Source: Fibrobacteria bacterium
GTDB lineage: Bacteria; Fibrobacterota; Fibrobacteria; UBA11236
Direction of reading: 5' to 3'
NCBI GenBank assembly: GCA_017881725.1
Contig: JADGQO010000116.1
Coordinates: 1 to 32,966, forward strand
Length of the DNA: 32,966 bases
A program made the position numbers and the translations under genes. The stretch's first letter is position 1, and the number at the start of each line of letters is the position of its first letter. Shown here piece by piece: positions 26,148 to 32,966 of this stretch. The notes below the pieces were generated by a model. It was given only the letters and a program-made list of their open reading frames with translations, did not search any database and had not been told where the DNA came from.

Positions 26148-26229
26148 ATTTTCCTCCCTCCAGAAAAACGAATCGTTGCGCCGTTGGATGCTTGTCGGCG
26201 GCTTCGGAAAGCCGCTAAATGCCCTATCC

Positions 26230-26250
26230 TGAATTGGATTTGAATTGGAT
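26230..26250. promoter_or_regulatory. Tandem 10-bp direct repeat with 11-bp period in a divergent promoter region
   Basis: TGAATTGGAT occurs twice, at 26230-26239 and 26241-26250, with one base between. An 11-bp period puts both copies on one DNA face, as at OmpR/PhoB-type response-regulator sites. It lies 83 bases before the esterase ATG and 105 before the phosphodiesterase ATG, so it could control either. Confidence 0.5.
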
Positions 26251-26355
26251 CGAAGCCGTTCCAGTAACCGGGCGCGCAGGCTTGTTGCGTAATTTCTGCT
26301 CGCGGTGGGCCGGGGGATTTCCGGCGTATCGCTACAAATCAACCCGGAGAAACGC

Positions 26356-27891
26356 ATGAAAATATTTTCTCAACCAGGGACGCCGACGCATCGGCAGTCC
26401 CACCGCGCATTCCTTTCGAACCGTTCGGCTGTAATGGCCGCCGGTCTTTGTCTCGGCCTATCGGGGGCCATGGCCCATGAAGGCATGCACGCCGATGTCG
26501 ATCATGTCCTGCTATTGAGCGTGGACGGTCTCCATGCGGTCGATCTCGAACGTTATATCGCCCAGCACCCGCATTCCAACATGGCCCGCCTGGCCGGCAT
26601 GGGAACCACCTACACCGCAGCGTCAGCGGCCAAACCCTCCGATTCCTTTCCGGGATTGTTGGCGATCGTGACCGGAGGTTCGCCCATTTCCACCGGCGTC
26701 TACTATGACAACAGCTATGACCGCGCGCTGTGCCCGCCGGGATCGGGATGTTCCACCGTCGGCACCGAAGTGGTGTACGACGAGTCCATCGACATCAACC
26801 AGGATCGATTGGACGCCGGCGGCGGCATCGACCCGGCCAAACTTCCCCTGGACCCCAAACATGGAAACGCACCCGTGTATCCCCATCAATTCCTGCGCGT
26901 CAACACCGTTTTCGAAGTGGCCAAGGCCGCCGGTTTCCGCACCGCCTGGTCGGACAAACATCCCGCCTATGAAATCGTGAACGGGCCTTCCGGCAAGGGG
27001 CTGGATGATTTATACGCGCCCGAAATCAACAATGCGGGCAATCCCACGGGCGACGTCATGCTGTGCGAAGCGTACGACGATTTGAAGGTCGCGGCCATCC
27101 TTAATGAAATCGACGGCATGGATCACGCCGGCAAGAAGCACGTCGGCGTCCCAGGGATTTTCGGGATGAATTTCCAGGCCGTCAGCGTGGGACAGAAACT
27201 TGTGGGTTACGTCAACGGATCGGCTGAGCCCTCGGCGGCGTTGGCCAACGCCTTGGACCATACGGACCTGTCCCTGGGCAAAATGATCGATGAGTTGGAC
27301 AAACGCCATTTGCTCAATGAAACCGTGATTATACTTACAGCCAAGCATGGGCAATCCTCCATCGACCCCGCCAAGCGCCATGTACTGAACGACAAAAACA
27401 TTCCGGCCATCATCAATGGCGTGAAGGCCGGCCTGCTGGCGAAGGATACGCAGGATGATATCGCCCTGCTTTGGCTCACCGATGGGGCCAAGTCCCCCGA
27501 GGCCGCCAAGGCCCTGCGTGACAACGCCGCCGCTTTGGGCATTTCGGAAATTCTGGAAGGCCCCTCACTGCAATTGATGTTTCCGGATCCGAAAAAAGAC
27601 AGCCGCGCTCCGGACATCATCGCGACGCCCGATCAAGGCGTGATTTACGCCAACCCCACCGCCACGAAAATGGCCGAGCACGGCGGCTTTGCCTTCGACG
27701 ACGTAAACGTGCCGATCGTGATTTCCCATCCGATGTGGAAGGCCGCCACCATCAAGACCCCGGTGGAAACGCAGCAAATCGCCCCCACCCTGTTGAAACT
27801 CCTGGGATTGAATCCCCAGGCGCTCCAGGCGGTGCAAATGGAGCATGTTTCCGTGCTTCCCGGAATCATTTACGCCTCCGATCGCGATTAG
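26356..27891 (+). CDS. Exported type I phosphodiesterase / nucleotide pyrophosphatase family protein
   Basis: A 511-residue periplasmic or secreted member of the alkaline-phosphatase superfamily (Phosphodiest fold). The ATG at 26356 follows CGGAGAAACGC, and a signal peptide with a long n-region ends near Ala40 (GLCLGLSGAMA). Metal and nucleophile positions are readable: Asp57 in LLLSVDGLH; PSDSFPGLLAIVTGG, where Ser97 replaces the usual Thr nucleophile of PTxTFPN; later a DLSLGKMIDEL stretch with its Asp, the TAKHG His, and EHGGFAFDDVNVP with a further His. Together these support a two-metal phosphoesterase that hydrolyses phosphodiesters or nucleotides. Substrate unknown. Single gene, divergent from the esterase. 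Confidence 0.85.
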   Translation: MKIFSQPGTPTHRQSHRAFLSNRSAVMAAGLCLGLSGAMAHEGMHADVDHVLLLSVDGLHAVDLERYIAQHPHSNMARLAGMGTTYTAASAAKPSDSFPGLLAIVTGGSPISTGVYYDNSYDRALCPPGSGCSTVGTEVVYDESIDINQDRLDAGGGIDPAKLPLDPKHGNAPVYPHQFLRVNTVFEVAKAAGFRTAWSDKHPAYEIVNGPSGKGLDDLYAPEINNAGNPTGDVMLCEAYDDLKVAAILNEIDGMDHAGKKHVGVPGIFGMNFQAVSVGQKLVGYVNGSAEPSAALANALDHTDLSLGKMIDELDKRHLLNETVIILTAKHGQSSIDPAKRHVLNDKNIPAIINGVKAGLLAKDTQDDIALLWLTDGAKSPEAAKALRDNAAALGISEILEGPSLQLMFPDPKKDSRAPDIIATPDQGVIYANPTATKMAEHGGFAFDDVNVPIVISHPMWKAATIKTPVETQQIAPTLLKLLGLNPQALQAVQMEHVSVLPGIIYASDRD

Positions 27892-28125
27892 TCGAGTTCC
27901 CTACTCGGCGCGGCGTCATTTCTCAGGGCGCCGCCCTCTAACTGGGCCACTGCCCCCAACCCGACTCTGAGGATTACGAATCCGAAGTCCACGGCGACTG
28001 ATTTTCCAATTCTCCGTTTTTCAGGGTTATGTAAACGGAAAAGTTTCGCTGGTATGCAACCCATCCCCGAATTTAATTGACTAATTCTTAGAACCGGTCC
28101 CCTCAACGGTTCACTGGAGCCAAAC

Positions 28126-28737
28126 ATGCCCAAACGAAGTTTTTTTTCATTTTCCGGCGTCCTGGTCCGGTTTTCCGCCGGTTGCCTGGCACTGATGCTT
28201 CTGCCCGCGATTGCGCATGCGGAACGAGACGGTTATTCCCGGCCCGGACACGGCTACCGTCATGGCCCAATTTACGGCCATGTCGGCGTATCGGTGCGCG
28301 GACACCGGTATTCCTATCATGACGGATTTTTCTACGAATGGGGTCCGCGTGGATACTTCCTGGTGGACGCGCCCTTCGGAGTGGTGGTCCCCTTTCTTCC
28401 GTTGGGAGCCGTGCGCCTGCACTTCGGGCCAGACTGGTTTTTCTATTTCGGCGGCATCTATTACCAACCGTTCACGGACGGCTACGTGGTCGTTAAAAAA
28501 CCGGACACCGTGTATGTGGCCAAGGATGCGGCGCCTACGGCTCCGGCCGCGCCCGCCGAGCCCGTCGAGAGGCCTTTCGTAGAGCCCAATACGAAAACCG
28601 TGATGGTCGAAAATTCCAACGGATCGCGGACCCCGGTTATACTTCAGGAAGTGGAAGGAAAATGGAAAGGACCCCGGGGCGAGATTTACGACAAGTTCCC
28701 CACGGACGACCAATTGCATTCGGCTTACGGATTCTGA
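28126..28737 (+). CDS. Exported DUF6515-type protein
   Basis: A 203-residue exported protein. A signal peptide ends near AIAHAE, followed by a Gly/Tyr/His-rich stretch (about residues 35-70), then a hydrophobic aromatic core (FYEWGPRGYFLVDAPFGVVV and PDWFFYFGGIYYQP) typical of DUF6515 proteins. A Pro/Ala/Glu linker leads to a C-terminal segment with NSNGSRTPVILQ and a final EIYDKFPTDDQL. It is probably periplasmic or attached to the cell surface; its function is not known. The leader upstream (27892-28125) holds GGATT-ACG-AATCC (27971-27983) and a 7-bp TCCGTTT/AAACGGA dyad (28013-28039), but no recognised riboswitch or clear promoter. Confidence 0.75.
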   Translation: MPKRSFFSFSGVLVRFSAGCLALMLLPAIAHAERDGYSRPGHGYRHGPIYGHVGVSVRGHRYSYHDGFFYEWGPRGYFLVDAPFGVVVPFLPLGAVRLHFGPDWFFYFGGIYYQPFTDGYVVVKKPDTVYVAKDAAPTAPAAPAEPVERPFVEPNTKTVMVENSNGSRTPVILQEVEGKWKGPRGEIYDKFPTDDQLHSAYGF

Positions 28738-28791
28738 ATTGCCGGAGGGAAGAGCCGCTCCCGCCGGGCAGGCCTTCTTCGAGATCGCCCA

Positions 28792-28827
28792 ACGTAACCC
28801 GTGTGTTACGTCACCTATCCGTTACGT
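28792..28827. repeat. GTAAC-N6-GTTAC palindrome (site 4) plus an extra half-site
   Basis: ACGTAAC-CCGTGT-GTTACGT (28792-28811) has perfect 7-bp arms and includes the shared GTAAC-N6-GTTAC core at 28794-28809. A third GTTACGT follows at 28821-28827, over the nspC stop. The site lies between the ends of convergent genes and has no T-tract. Confidence 0.6.
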
Positions 28828-30050
28828 AGCTTGTAGTCTTCGTAGCCGAATTCCCGGACGACGCGCAATTCGCCTTGTTCGGTCCAGATGCACAGCGACG
28901 GCAAGGGGATGCCGTTGAAGGTCGTATTCTTGACGATGGTATAGTGGATCATGTCCTCGAACACAAGTTTATCCCCGATGGCCAAAGGCTTGGCGAAACT
29001 GTAATCGCCGATCACGTCCCCGGCCAGACAGGTCAGGCCTCCCAACCGGTAGGTGTGCGCGAGTTTTCCGGAATCGTCCGCACCGCGGATTTCCGGCCGA
29101 TAGGGCATCTCCAAGGTGTCCGGCATATGCGCCGTGGCGGAGGTGTCCAAAATGGCGATGTCCATGCCGTTGCGGACGATGTCAACGACCGAAGCGACCA
29201 GCGGCCCCGTTCGCCATCCCACCGCTTCGCCGGGCTCGATGTACAGATCCAATCCGTGCTTTTCCCGGAAGGTCTTGGCCACGCGAATCAGACGCTCCAC
29301 GTCATAGCCTTCCTTGGTGATATGATGTCCGCCGCCGAAGTTGACCCATTTCAGGCGCGGGAGGAACTCGCCGTACAGCTTTTCGAACGACGCGACCACG
29401 CGTTCCAGGGTATCGGAATTGTTGCCGCAATGGGCATGGAAATGCAGGCCGTCGATGCCGTCCAATTCGTCGGGACGGAACTCTTCGCGCGTCACGCCCA
29501 GGCGCGAACCCGCGAAACAGGGATCGTATAACGGCGTTTTCACTTCGCTGTGGCCGGGATTGACCCGTATCCCGCAGGATACGTATCGGCGAGTCGGGGA
29601 GCCCGACTCGGAAGGTTTCCCAACCGCCACGGACCGCGCCGCATCTTCGCCCGCGCCGCGAGCATCGGTTTCACTCGCGTTCCGGGCCGCCATCACAAGG
29701 GGTTTGAACCGGCGCCATTGGCTGAAGGAATTGAAAACGATGTGATCGGCGATGGCGAGGATTTCCGGAAACTCCTTTTCCGTGAACGCCACCGAATAGA
29801 CATGAACTTCGCGACGCATTTCCTCATGCGCCAGGCGCGCCTCGTGCAGTGATGAAGCGGTGGCGCCGTGCAACACCTCACGGACCCAAGGGAAACTGCT
29901 CCAGAACGCAAAGCCTTTGAGGGCCAAAATGATTTTGGCTCCGCTCTCCTTTTGCACGCGATCGAGCAGGGCCAAGTTGCGCTTGAGCAGGGTTTCCTCC
30001 AGCACATAGGCCGGGGTTTGCACCAAATCGACGTCGAGGGGCCGGGTCAT
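28815..30050 (-). CDS. nspC: Carboxynorspermidine / carboxyspermidine decarboxylase
   Basis: PLP enzyme of the alanine-racemase-fold decarboxylases; it removes CO2 from carboxynorspermidine or carboxyspermidine to give norspermidine or spermidine. The 411-residue chain shows YVLEETLLKRN, ILALKGFAFW with the PLP Lys45, GIRVNPGHSE, GLHFHAHCGNN, VNFGGGHH, the phosphate-binding IEPGEAVGW, LDTSATAHMPD, and GGLTCLAGDVIGDY. Residues of about 121-155 are a low-complexity insertion (ASETDARGAGEDAARS, then GKPSESGSPTRR) just before GIRVNPG; related enzymes are about 380 residues. It begins one base after the stop of the dehydrogenase gene, so the two form an operon. The polyamine product (triamine C7 or spermidine) cannot be told. 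Confidence 0.95.
   Translation of the reverse strand: MTRPLDVDLVQTPAYVLEETLLKRNLALLDRVQKESGAKIILALKGFAFWSSFPWVREVLHGATASSLHEARLAHEEMRREVHVYSVAFTEKEFPEILAIADHIVFNSFSQWRRFKPLVMAARNASETDARGAGEDAARSVAVGKPSESGSPTRRYVSCGIRVNPGHSEVKTPLYDPCFAGSRLGVTREEFRPDELDGIDGLHFHAHCGNNSDTLERVVASFEKLYGEFLPRLKWVNFGGGHHITKEGYDVERLIRVAKTFREKHGLDLYIEPGEAVGWRTGPLVASVVDIVRNGMDIAILDTSATAHMPDTLEMPYRPEIRGADDSGKLAHTYRLGGLTCLAGDVIGDYSFAKPLAIGDKLVFEDMIHYTIVKNTTFNGIPLPSLCIWTEQGELRVVREFGYEDYKLRNG
29578..29624. repeat. Dyad-rich DNA at the nspC insertion
   Basis: Inside the segment coding for the nspC insertion, CGAGTCGGG-GAG-CCCGACTCG (29590-29610) is a perfect 9-bp inverted repeat. It is flanked by the 10-bp palindrome GATACGTATC (29578-29587) and an imperfect GGTT-TCCC-AACC. 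The cluster resembles a small palindromic element carried in-frame within a gene. No second copy was found in this window. Confidence 0.5.
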
Positions 30051-30051
30051 A

Positions 30052-31248
30052 TCAGGTGTCGAAGGAAACGGTTTCGATCCACGGAAGGCCGCGCACCAAC
30101 AGTTCGCCCATGAACGGATCCGGGTTCAATTGCTCGACGTTGAAAACACCTTGGCCTTTCCACTTGCCTTGCAGCATCATCATGGCGCCGATGAAAGCCG
30201 GCACGCCGGTCGTGTAGGAAATGGCCTGATGATCCGTTTCCTTATAGGCATCCTCGTGATCGCAAACGTTGTACACGTACAATTCCTTGGCCTTCCCATC
30301 CTTCACGCCTTCGATGATGCAACCGATATTGGTCTTGCCTTTGGTGCGCGGTCCCAGGCTGGCCGGGTCGGGCAGCAAGGCCTTCAGGAATTGGAGCGGT
30401 ATGATTTTCTGGCCCTGGAAATCAATCGGATCGATTCCGGTCATGCCTACGTTTTGCAATACTTTCAGATGGGTCAAATAATTCTGTGAGAAGCTCATCC
30501 AAAAACGGATGCGCTCCAGGCCTTTCAAGTTGCGGCACAGCGATTCCAGCTCTTCATGGTACATCAGATAAATTTCCATCGGACCCAACTCCGGGGCCTC
30601 GAAGGTCTTGTGCAGGGCCATGGGTTCGGTCTCCACCCATTTACCCTTATCCCAGTACTTGCCTTTGGCCGTCACCTCGCGGATGTTGATTTCCGGATTG
30701 AAATTGGTCGCAAAAGCATGCCCGTGATTGCCCGCGTTACAATCGATGATATCCACCGTGCGGATGGAATCGAAATGGTTTTTTTGGGCATGGGCGCAGA
30801 AGATGTTGGTCACGCCCGGATCGAAGCCGCATCCCAATAGGGCCATGATGCCGCGTTCCTTGAACTTGTTCTGGTAAGCCCATTGCCATTTGTATTCGAA
30901 CTTGGCTTCTCCCGGCGGTTCGTAATTGGCCGTGTCGAGGTAATCCACTCCCGTTTCCAGGCAGGCATCCATGATGGTCAAGTCCTGGTAAGGGAGGGCG
31001 GTATTGATGACAAGCTTGGGATTGTGCTTTTTAATCAAGGCCACGACTTCGGGTGTCTTATCCGCGTCCACGCCCGCGGTTTCGATATTGGCCGAGCGTC
31101 GTTTCAAAATCTGTTGTTTGATTTTCTCGCACTTGGACGGCGTACGGCTGGCCAGCACGATATTTGTAAACACGTCAGGAACCTGGCTGCATTTGTGCAC
31201 CACCACGCCACCAACCCCGCCCGCGCCGATAATCAACACCTTGCTCAT
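30052..31248 (-). CDS. Carboxynorspermidine synthase (saccharopine-dehydrogenase-like)
   Basis: NADPH-dependent enzyme that joins aspartate semialdehyde to diaminopropane or putrescine, giving carboxynorspermidine or carboxyspermidine. The 398-residue chain starts at the ATG at 31248, preceded by GGAGGAG; MSKVLIIGAGGVGGVVVHKC is the Rossmann nucleotide site. Further family sequence includes VINTALPYQDLTIMDACLET, YLDTANYEPPGEAKF, and GCGFDPGVTNIFCAHAQK. This form is assigned to the carboxynorspermidine branch rather than lysine metabolism because nspC follows after one base. Together the two genes form a complete alternative spermidine/norspermidine route that needs no S-adenosylmethionine decarboxylase. 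Confidence 0.93.
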   Translation of the reverse strand: MSKVLIIGAGGVGGVVVHKCSQVPDVFTNIVLASRTPSKCEKIKQQILKRRSANIETAGVDADKTPEVVALIKKHNPKLVINTALPYQDLTIMDACLETGVDYLDTANYEPPGEAKFEYKWQWAYQNKFKERGIMALLGCGFDPGVTNIFCAHAQKNHFDSIRTVDIIDCNAGNHGHAFATNFNPEINIREVTAKGKYWDKGKWVETEPMALHKTFEAPELGPMEIYLMYHEELESLCRNLKGLERIRFWMSFSQNYLTHLKVLQNVGMTGIDPIDFQGQKIIPLQFLKALLPDPASLGPRTKGKTNIGCIIEGVKDGKAKELYVYNVCDHEDAYKETDHQAISYTTGVPAFIGAMMMLQGKWKGQGVFNVEQLNPDPFMGELLVRGLPWIETVSFDT

Positions 31249-31515
31249 ACATTCTCCTCCGTATGCCGAACAGCGCCTTGGCCCCACTTAACGGGGGTTC
31301 CGGGCCTATTGCCCGCCGCGACCGGCATTTTTAAGCCGGCATAAACTTAGAATTTTTCCCCTCTGCTGGACATTGCGGCTGTTTCGACCGCATGTCGACA
31401 CAACACCGGTGGCCGCGCTCCTTCCGGCTTTTGCGGAATATCGACCGATTCGTTGAGCGCGCGGACGAACCGGCGAGAATGGTAGTTTAACTCCATCCCA
31501 CCCCAGGAGGTTGAA

Positions 31516-31857
31516 ATGGACGCCGTAACATCACTCGCGCAGCAGGAATGCATCCCTTGCACCGGCGAAGGCCCCGCTTTGCAGGGTCACGCATTGCAAA
31601 TGTTTTTAAACCGCCTGGAAAACGGTTGGTCCCCCATCCATGAACATCACCTCGAAAAAGAATTTGAATTTCCCGATTTCGCGCAAGCGCTTGCCTTTAC
31701 CAATCGTGTGGGCGCATTAGCGGAAGCCCAGAATCATCACCCGGAAATCCTGTTATCCTGGGGACGCGTCCTCATCACAATTTGGACCCATAAACTTAAC
31801 GGACTTACCGAAAGCGATTTCGTGCTGGCTGCGAAGATCGAGAGGGTGCCGCGATAG
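31516..31857 (+). CDS. phhB: Pterin-4a-carbinolamine dehydratase
   Basis: Dehydrates 4a-hydroxytetrahydropterin, recycling the cofactor of aromatic amino acid hydroxylases; some homologues also serve as transcription cofactors. The 113-residue chain matches the family throughout: GWSPIHEHHLEKEFEFPDF, FTNRVGALAEAQNHHPEI with the catalytic pair His74-His75 then Pro76, and LITIWTHKLNGLTESDFVLA with His92. AGGAGG lies 6 bases before the ATG. No phenylalanine hydroxylase lies nearby. It is a single-gene unit, divergent from the polyamine operon. Confidence 0.93.
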   Translation: MDAVTSLAQQECIPCTGEGPALQGHALQMFLNRLENGWSPIHEHHLEKEFEFPDFAQALAFTNRVGALAEAQNHHPEILLSWGRVLITIWTHKLNGLTESDFVLAAKIERVPR

Positions 31858-31951
31858 GCACATCTCCATTCAACTCAATTCAGCCGGCATGTAAAGGGTG
31901 CCGACGGAATCGACGATTTCTGACACCCGGAAATTTCGGATGCACTACCAA

Positions 31952-31969
31952 CCACGGTTACCCCCGTGG
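31952..31969. promoter_or_regulatory. Dyad upstream of the sigma-54-like site
   Basis: CCACGG and CCGTGG flank TTACCC. The dyad lies about 70 bases upstream of the -24-like GG of the next feature, a distance usual for enhancer-binding activators. It could be an activator site, but this rests on position only. Confidence 0.35.
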
Positions 31970-32026
31970 AATTGCAGGCAATGGGTGATTTTCATAAAGT
32001 CATGAGGGTACCCGGAATCGATTACC

Positions 32027-32043
32027 TTGGCATGAGAATTGAT
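32027..32043 (+). promoter_or_regulatory. Sigma-54-like promoter ahead of the PEP-CTERM gene
   Basis: TTGGCATGAGAATTGAT resembles the -24/-12 consensus TTGGCAC-N5-TTGC. GG at 32029-32030 is followed after ten bases by GA at 32041-32042, where GC is expected. It ends about 40 bases before the ATG. One conserved base is wrong, so the call is tentative. Confidence 0.4.
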
Positions 32044-32081
32044 TAGGTAGTTACAGAACAACTCTCCAGCAAGGACTCTAA

Positions 32082-32750
32082 ATGCTCAATGCCTACAAAT
32101 ATCTCGCCGCCTTGTCGCTGATTGCTGCGGCGGCATCTCAAGCCACCGTCCTTACCGATTTGGCCGGCACCACCGCTTCCGCCGGTAGCTGCTACCTCGG
32201 ATGTGGGCACCCGATGTACGATGCCTCGAACATTTTGGATCATGATTTCGGGTCTACCGGAAATACCGGGTTGAACTCCTGGAACTCCGGAGATTTTGGC
32301 GGTTATGTTCAGGTGGACTTCCAGTCCGATTACACCCTGGATCGCATTGAGCTTTATGGCGCCACCCCCGGAACCCTCGGCAGGTATATCAATCCCTTTA
32401 CACTTTCCGGAAGCCTTGATGGAATCACTTGGTACAACATCGCCGCAGGCGCCTATCATGCAGACGCGGCCCTGACGCATTCGGATGTCGCGTTGGGAAT
32501 CAAGTACGGCTCCGACTTCGACGTCTCGAATTCAACCCTAGGCTCGGATGTAACCGCGAGGTATTTGCGCTACACCGTCAGCAGCGGGTCCCCGGAATGG
32601 GGATATATGTTTGAGATGGTCGTCGATGGGCACGCGCCCTCAACCTCACCGGCAGCCGTCCCTGAGCCTCAATCCCTGGGCCTGATGGCCTTGGGCTTGG
32701 CGTTGTTGGGACTTAAGTTCCGTCGTCGTTTGGCGATAACGTCCAAATAG
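32082..32750 (+). CDS. PEP-CTERM surface protein with a discoidin-like domain
   Basis: A 222-residue exported protein. A signal peptide (YLAALSLIAAAASQA) is followed by a domain resembling F5/8 type C (discoidin) modules, seen as DASNILDHDF, GYVQVDFQSDYTLDRIELYG, LSGSLDGITWYNIA, and TARYLRYTVSSG. These modules usually bind carbohydrate or surface ligands. After a Pro/Ser linker comes the sorting tail VPEPQSLGLMALGLALLG, then KFRRR. The Pro-Glu-Pro motif, hydrophobic helix and basic end form a complete PEP-CTERM signal for cleavage by an exosortase, which must be encoded elsewhere. Two Cys near the N-terminus (CYLGC) may pair. It probably ends up at the cell surface or in extracellular matrix. 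CAAGGAC lies upstream of the ATG. Confidence 0.85.
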   Translation: MLNAYKYLAALSLIAAAASQATVLTDLAGTTASAGSCYLGCGHPMYDASNILDHDFGSTGNTGLNSWNSGDFGGYVQVDFQSDYTLDRIELYGATPGTLGRYINPFTLSGSLDGITWYNIAAGAYHADAALTHSDVALGIKYGSDFDVSNSTLGSDVTARYLRYTVSSGSPEWGYMFEMVVDGHAPSTSPAAVPEPQSLGLMALGLALLGLKFRRRLAITSK

Positions 32751-32768
32751 CCTGCACAGCAATCCAAT

Positions 32769-32808
32769 AAAAAAGGCCGATTCCCAACCCGTGGAATCGG
32801 CCTTTTAG
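32769..32808. terminator. Strong bidirectional rho-independent terminator
   Basis: A perfect 14-bp inverted repeat (AAAAGGCCGATTCC/GGAATCGGCCTTTT) with an 8-base loop, flanked by A residues on the left and T residues on the right. It serves the PEP-CTERM gene and the convergent oxidoreductase gene. Confidence 0.92.
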
Positions 32809-32853
32809 TTTTCCGCCCAGCGTATTTTTTCACCCCGCGCTATAGGACTTTGC

Positions 32854-32966
32854 TTATGCGATTTCCACTGGCGCGCCGGACTTGGCGGAGGCGTAAATGC
32901 CATCGATGATCTTCATCAACTTCACGGCTTCATCCGGCGTGTTCAGGGGAGCTTCTTGTCCCGCCA
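32854..32966 (-). CDS. Gfo/Idh/MocA-family oxidoreductase, C-terminal fragment (runs off the window)
   Basis: The last 37 codons of a minus-strand gene entering from the right edge, ending at a TAA at 32854-32856. The readable tail is AGQEAPLNTPDEAVKLMKII and then DGIYASAKSGAPVEIA. The PDEAVKLMKIIDGIYASAKSG pattern is the usual C-terminal helix of Gfo/Idh/MocA NAD(P)-dependent sugar dehydrogenases. Too little is present to name the substrate. Confidence 0.7.
   Translation of the reverse strand, partial: AGQEAPLNTPDEAVKLMKIIDGIYASAKSGAPVEIA

Noticed and set aside
27892-28125. Possible riboswitch or structured leader ahead of the DUF6515 gene
   Set aside because: Two small dyads are present, but no conserved riboswitch core could be recognised.

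Overview
The window looks like a chromosomal stretch of a moderately GC-rich, Gram-negative bacterium. Evidence for an outer membrane is a beta-barrel porin beside a metal-uptake system, a monofunctional peptidoglycan glycosyltransferase (MtgA), a complete RecBCD set and a PEP-CTERM surface protein. The phylum cannot be fixed from sequence alone. The style of the secreted proteins (beta-sandwich repeats followed by a C-terminal module, GHSNMAG-type esterase), the short zinc-finger-less ribosomal protein S4 and the carboxynorspermidine polyamine pathway would fit a Fibrobacterota- or Verrucomicrobia-like lineage; this is a weak guess. No tRNA, rRNA, CRISPR array, prophage or intact insertion sequence was seen.

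Layout. 1-1.6 kb: C-terminal part of an MMPL/RND-type membrane transporter. 1.7-4.2 kb: accessory segment with a small Ala/Pro/Gln-rich protein, a probable IS4-type transposase relic and a secreted protein with a duplicated beta-sandwich domain; an 86-bp direct repeat brackets the relic and the secreted gene. 4.2-7.8 kb: rpsD, a single-domain rhodanese, an ArsC/Spx-like thioredoxin-fold protein, a DUF2797 zinc-cluster protein and an exported SH3-like protein. 7.8-11.3 kb: a minus-strand metal (probably zinc) uptake operon in the order DUF2946-like, porin, ZnuA-like binding protein, ZnuB-like permease, without an ATPase gene, and with a cluster of dyads ahead of the porin. 11.3-22.1 kb: mtgA followed by tightly overlapping recC-recB-recD. 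22.2-25.0 kb: an FHA-GAF-class III adenylate cyclase, convergent with an M29-like peptidase. 25.0-28.7 kb: a GHSNMAG-type SGNH esterase divergent from an exported phosphodiesterase/phosphatase, then a DUF6515 exported protein. 28.8-31.2 kb: a two-gene polyamine operon (carboxynorspermidine dehydrogenase, then decarboxylase). 31.5-33.0 kb: pterin dehydratase, a PEP-CTERM protein preceded by a sigma-54-like site, a strong bidirectional terminator and the tail of a Gfo/Idh/MocA oxidoreductase.

How the genes work together. Three multi-gene units are clear: metal uptake across both membranes, RecBCD double-strand-break repair, and norspermidine/spermidine synthesis through carboxy-intermediates. 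The rest are mostly single-gene units. No obviously new multi-gene system is present. The least explained signals are non-coding: four perfect GTAAC-N6-GTTAC palindromes, the 86-bp dispersed repeat, the dyad cluster before the porin, an 11-bp-period tandem repeat between the esterase and the phosphodiesterase, and a dyad-rich in-frame insertion in nspC.
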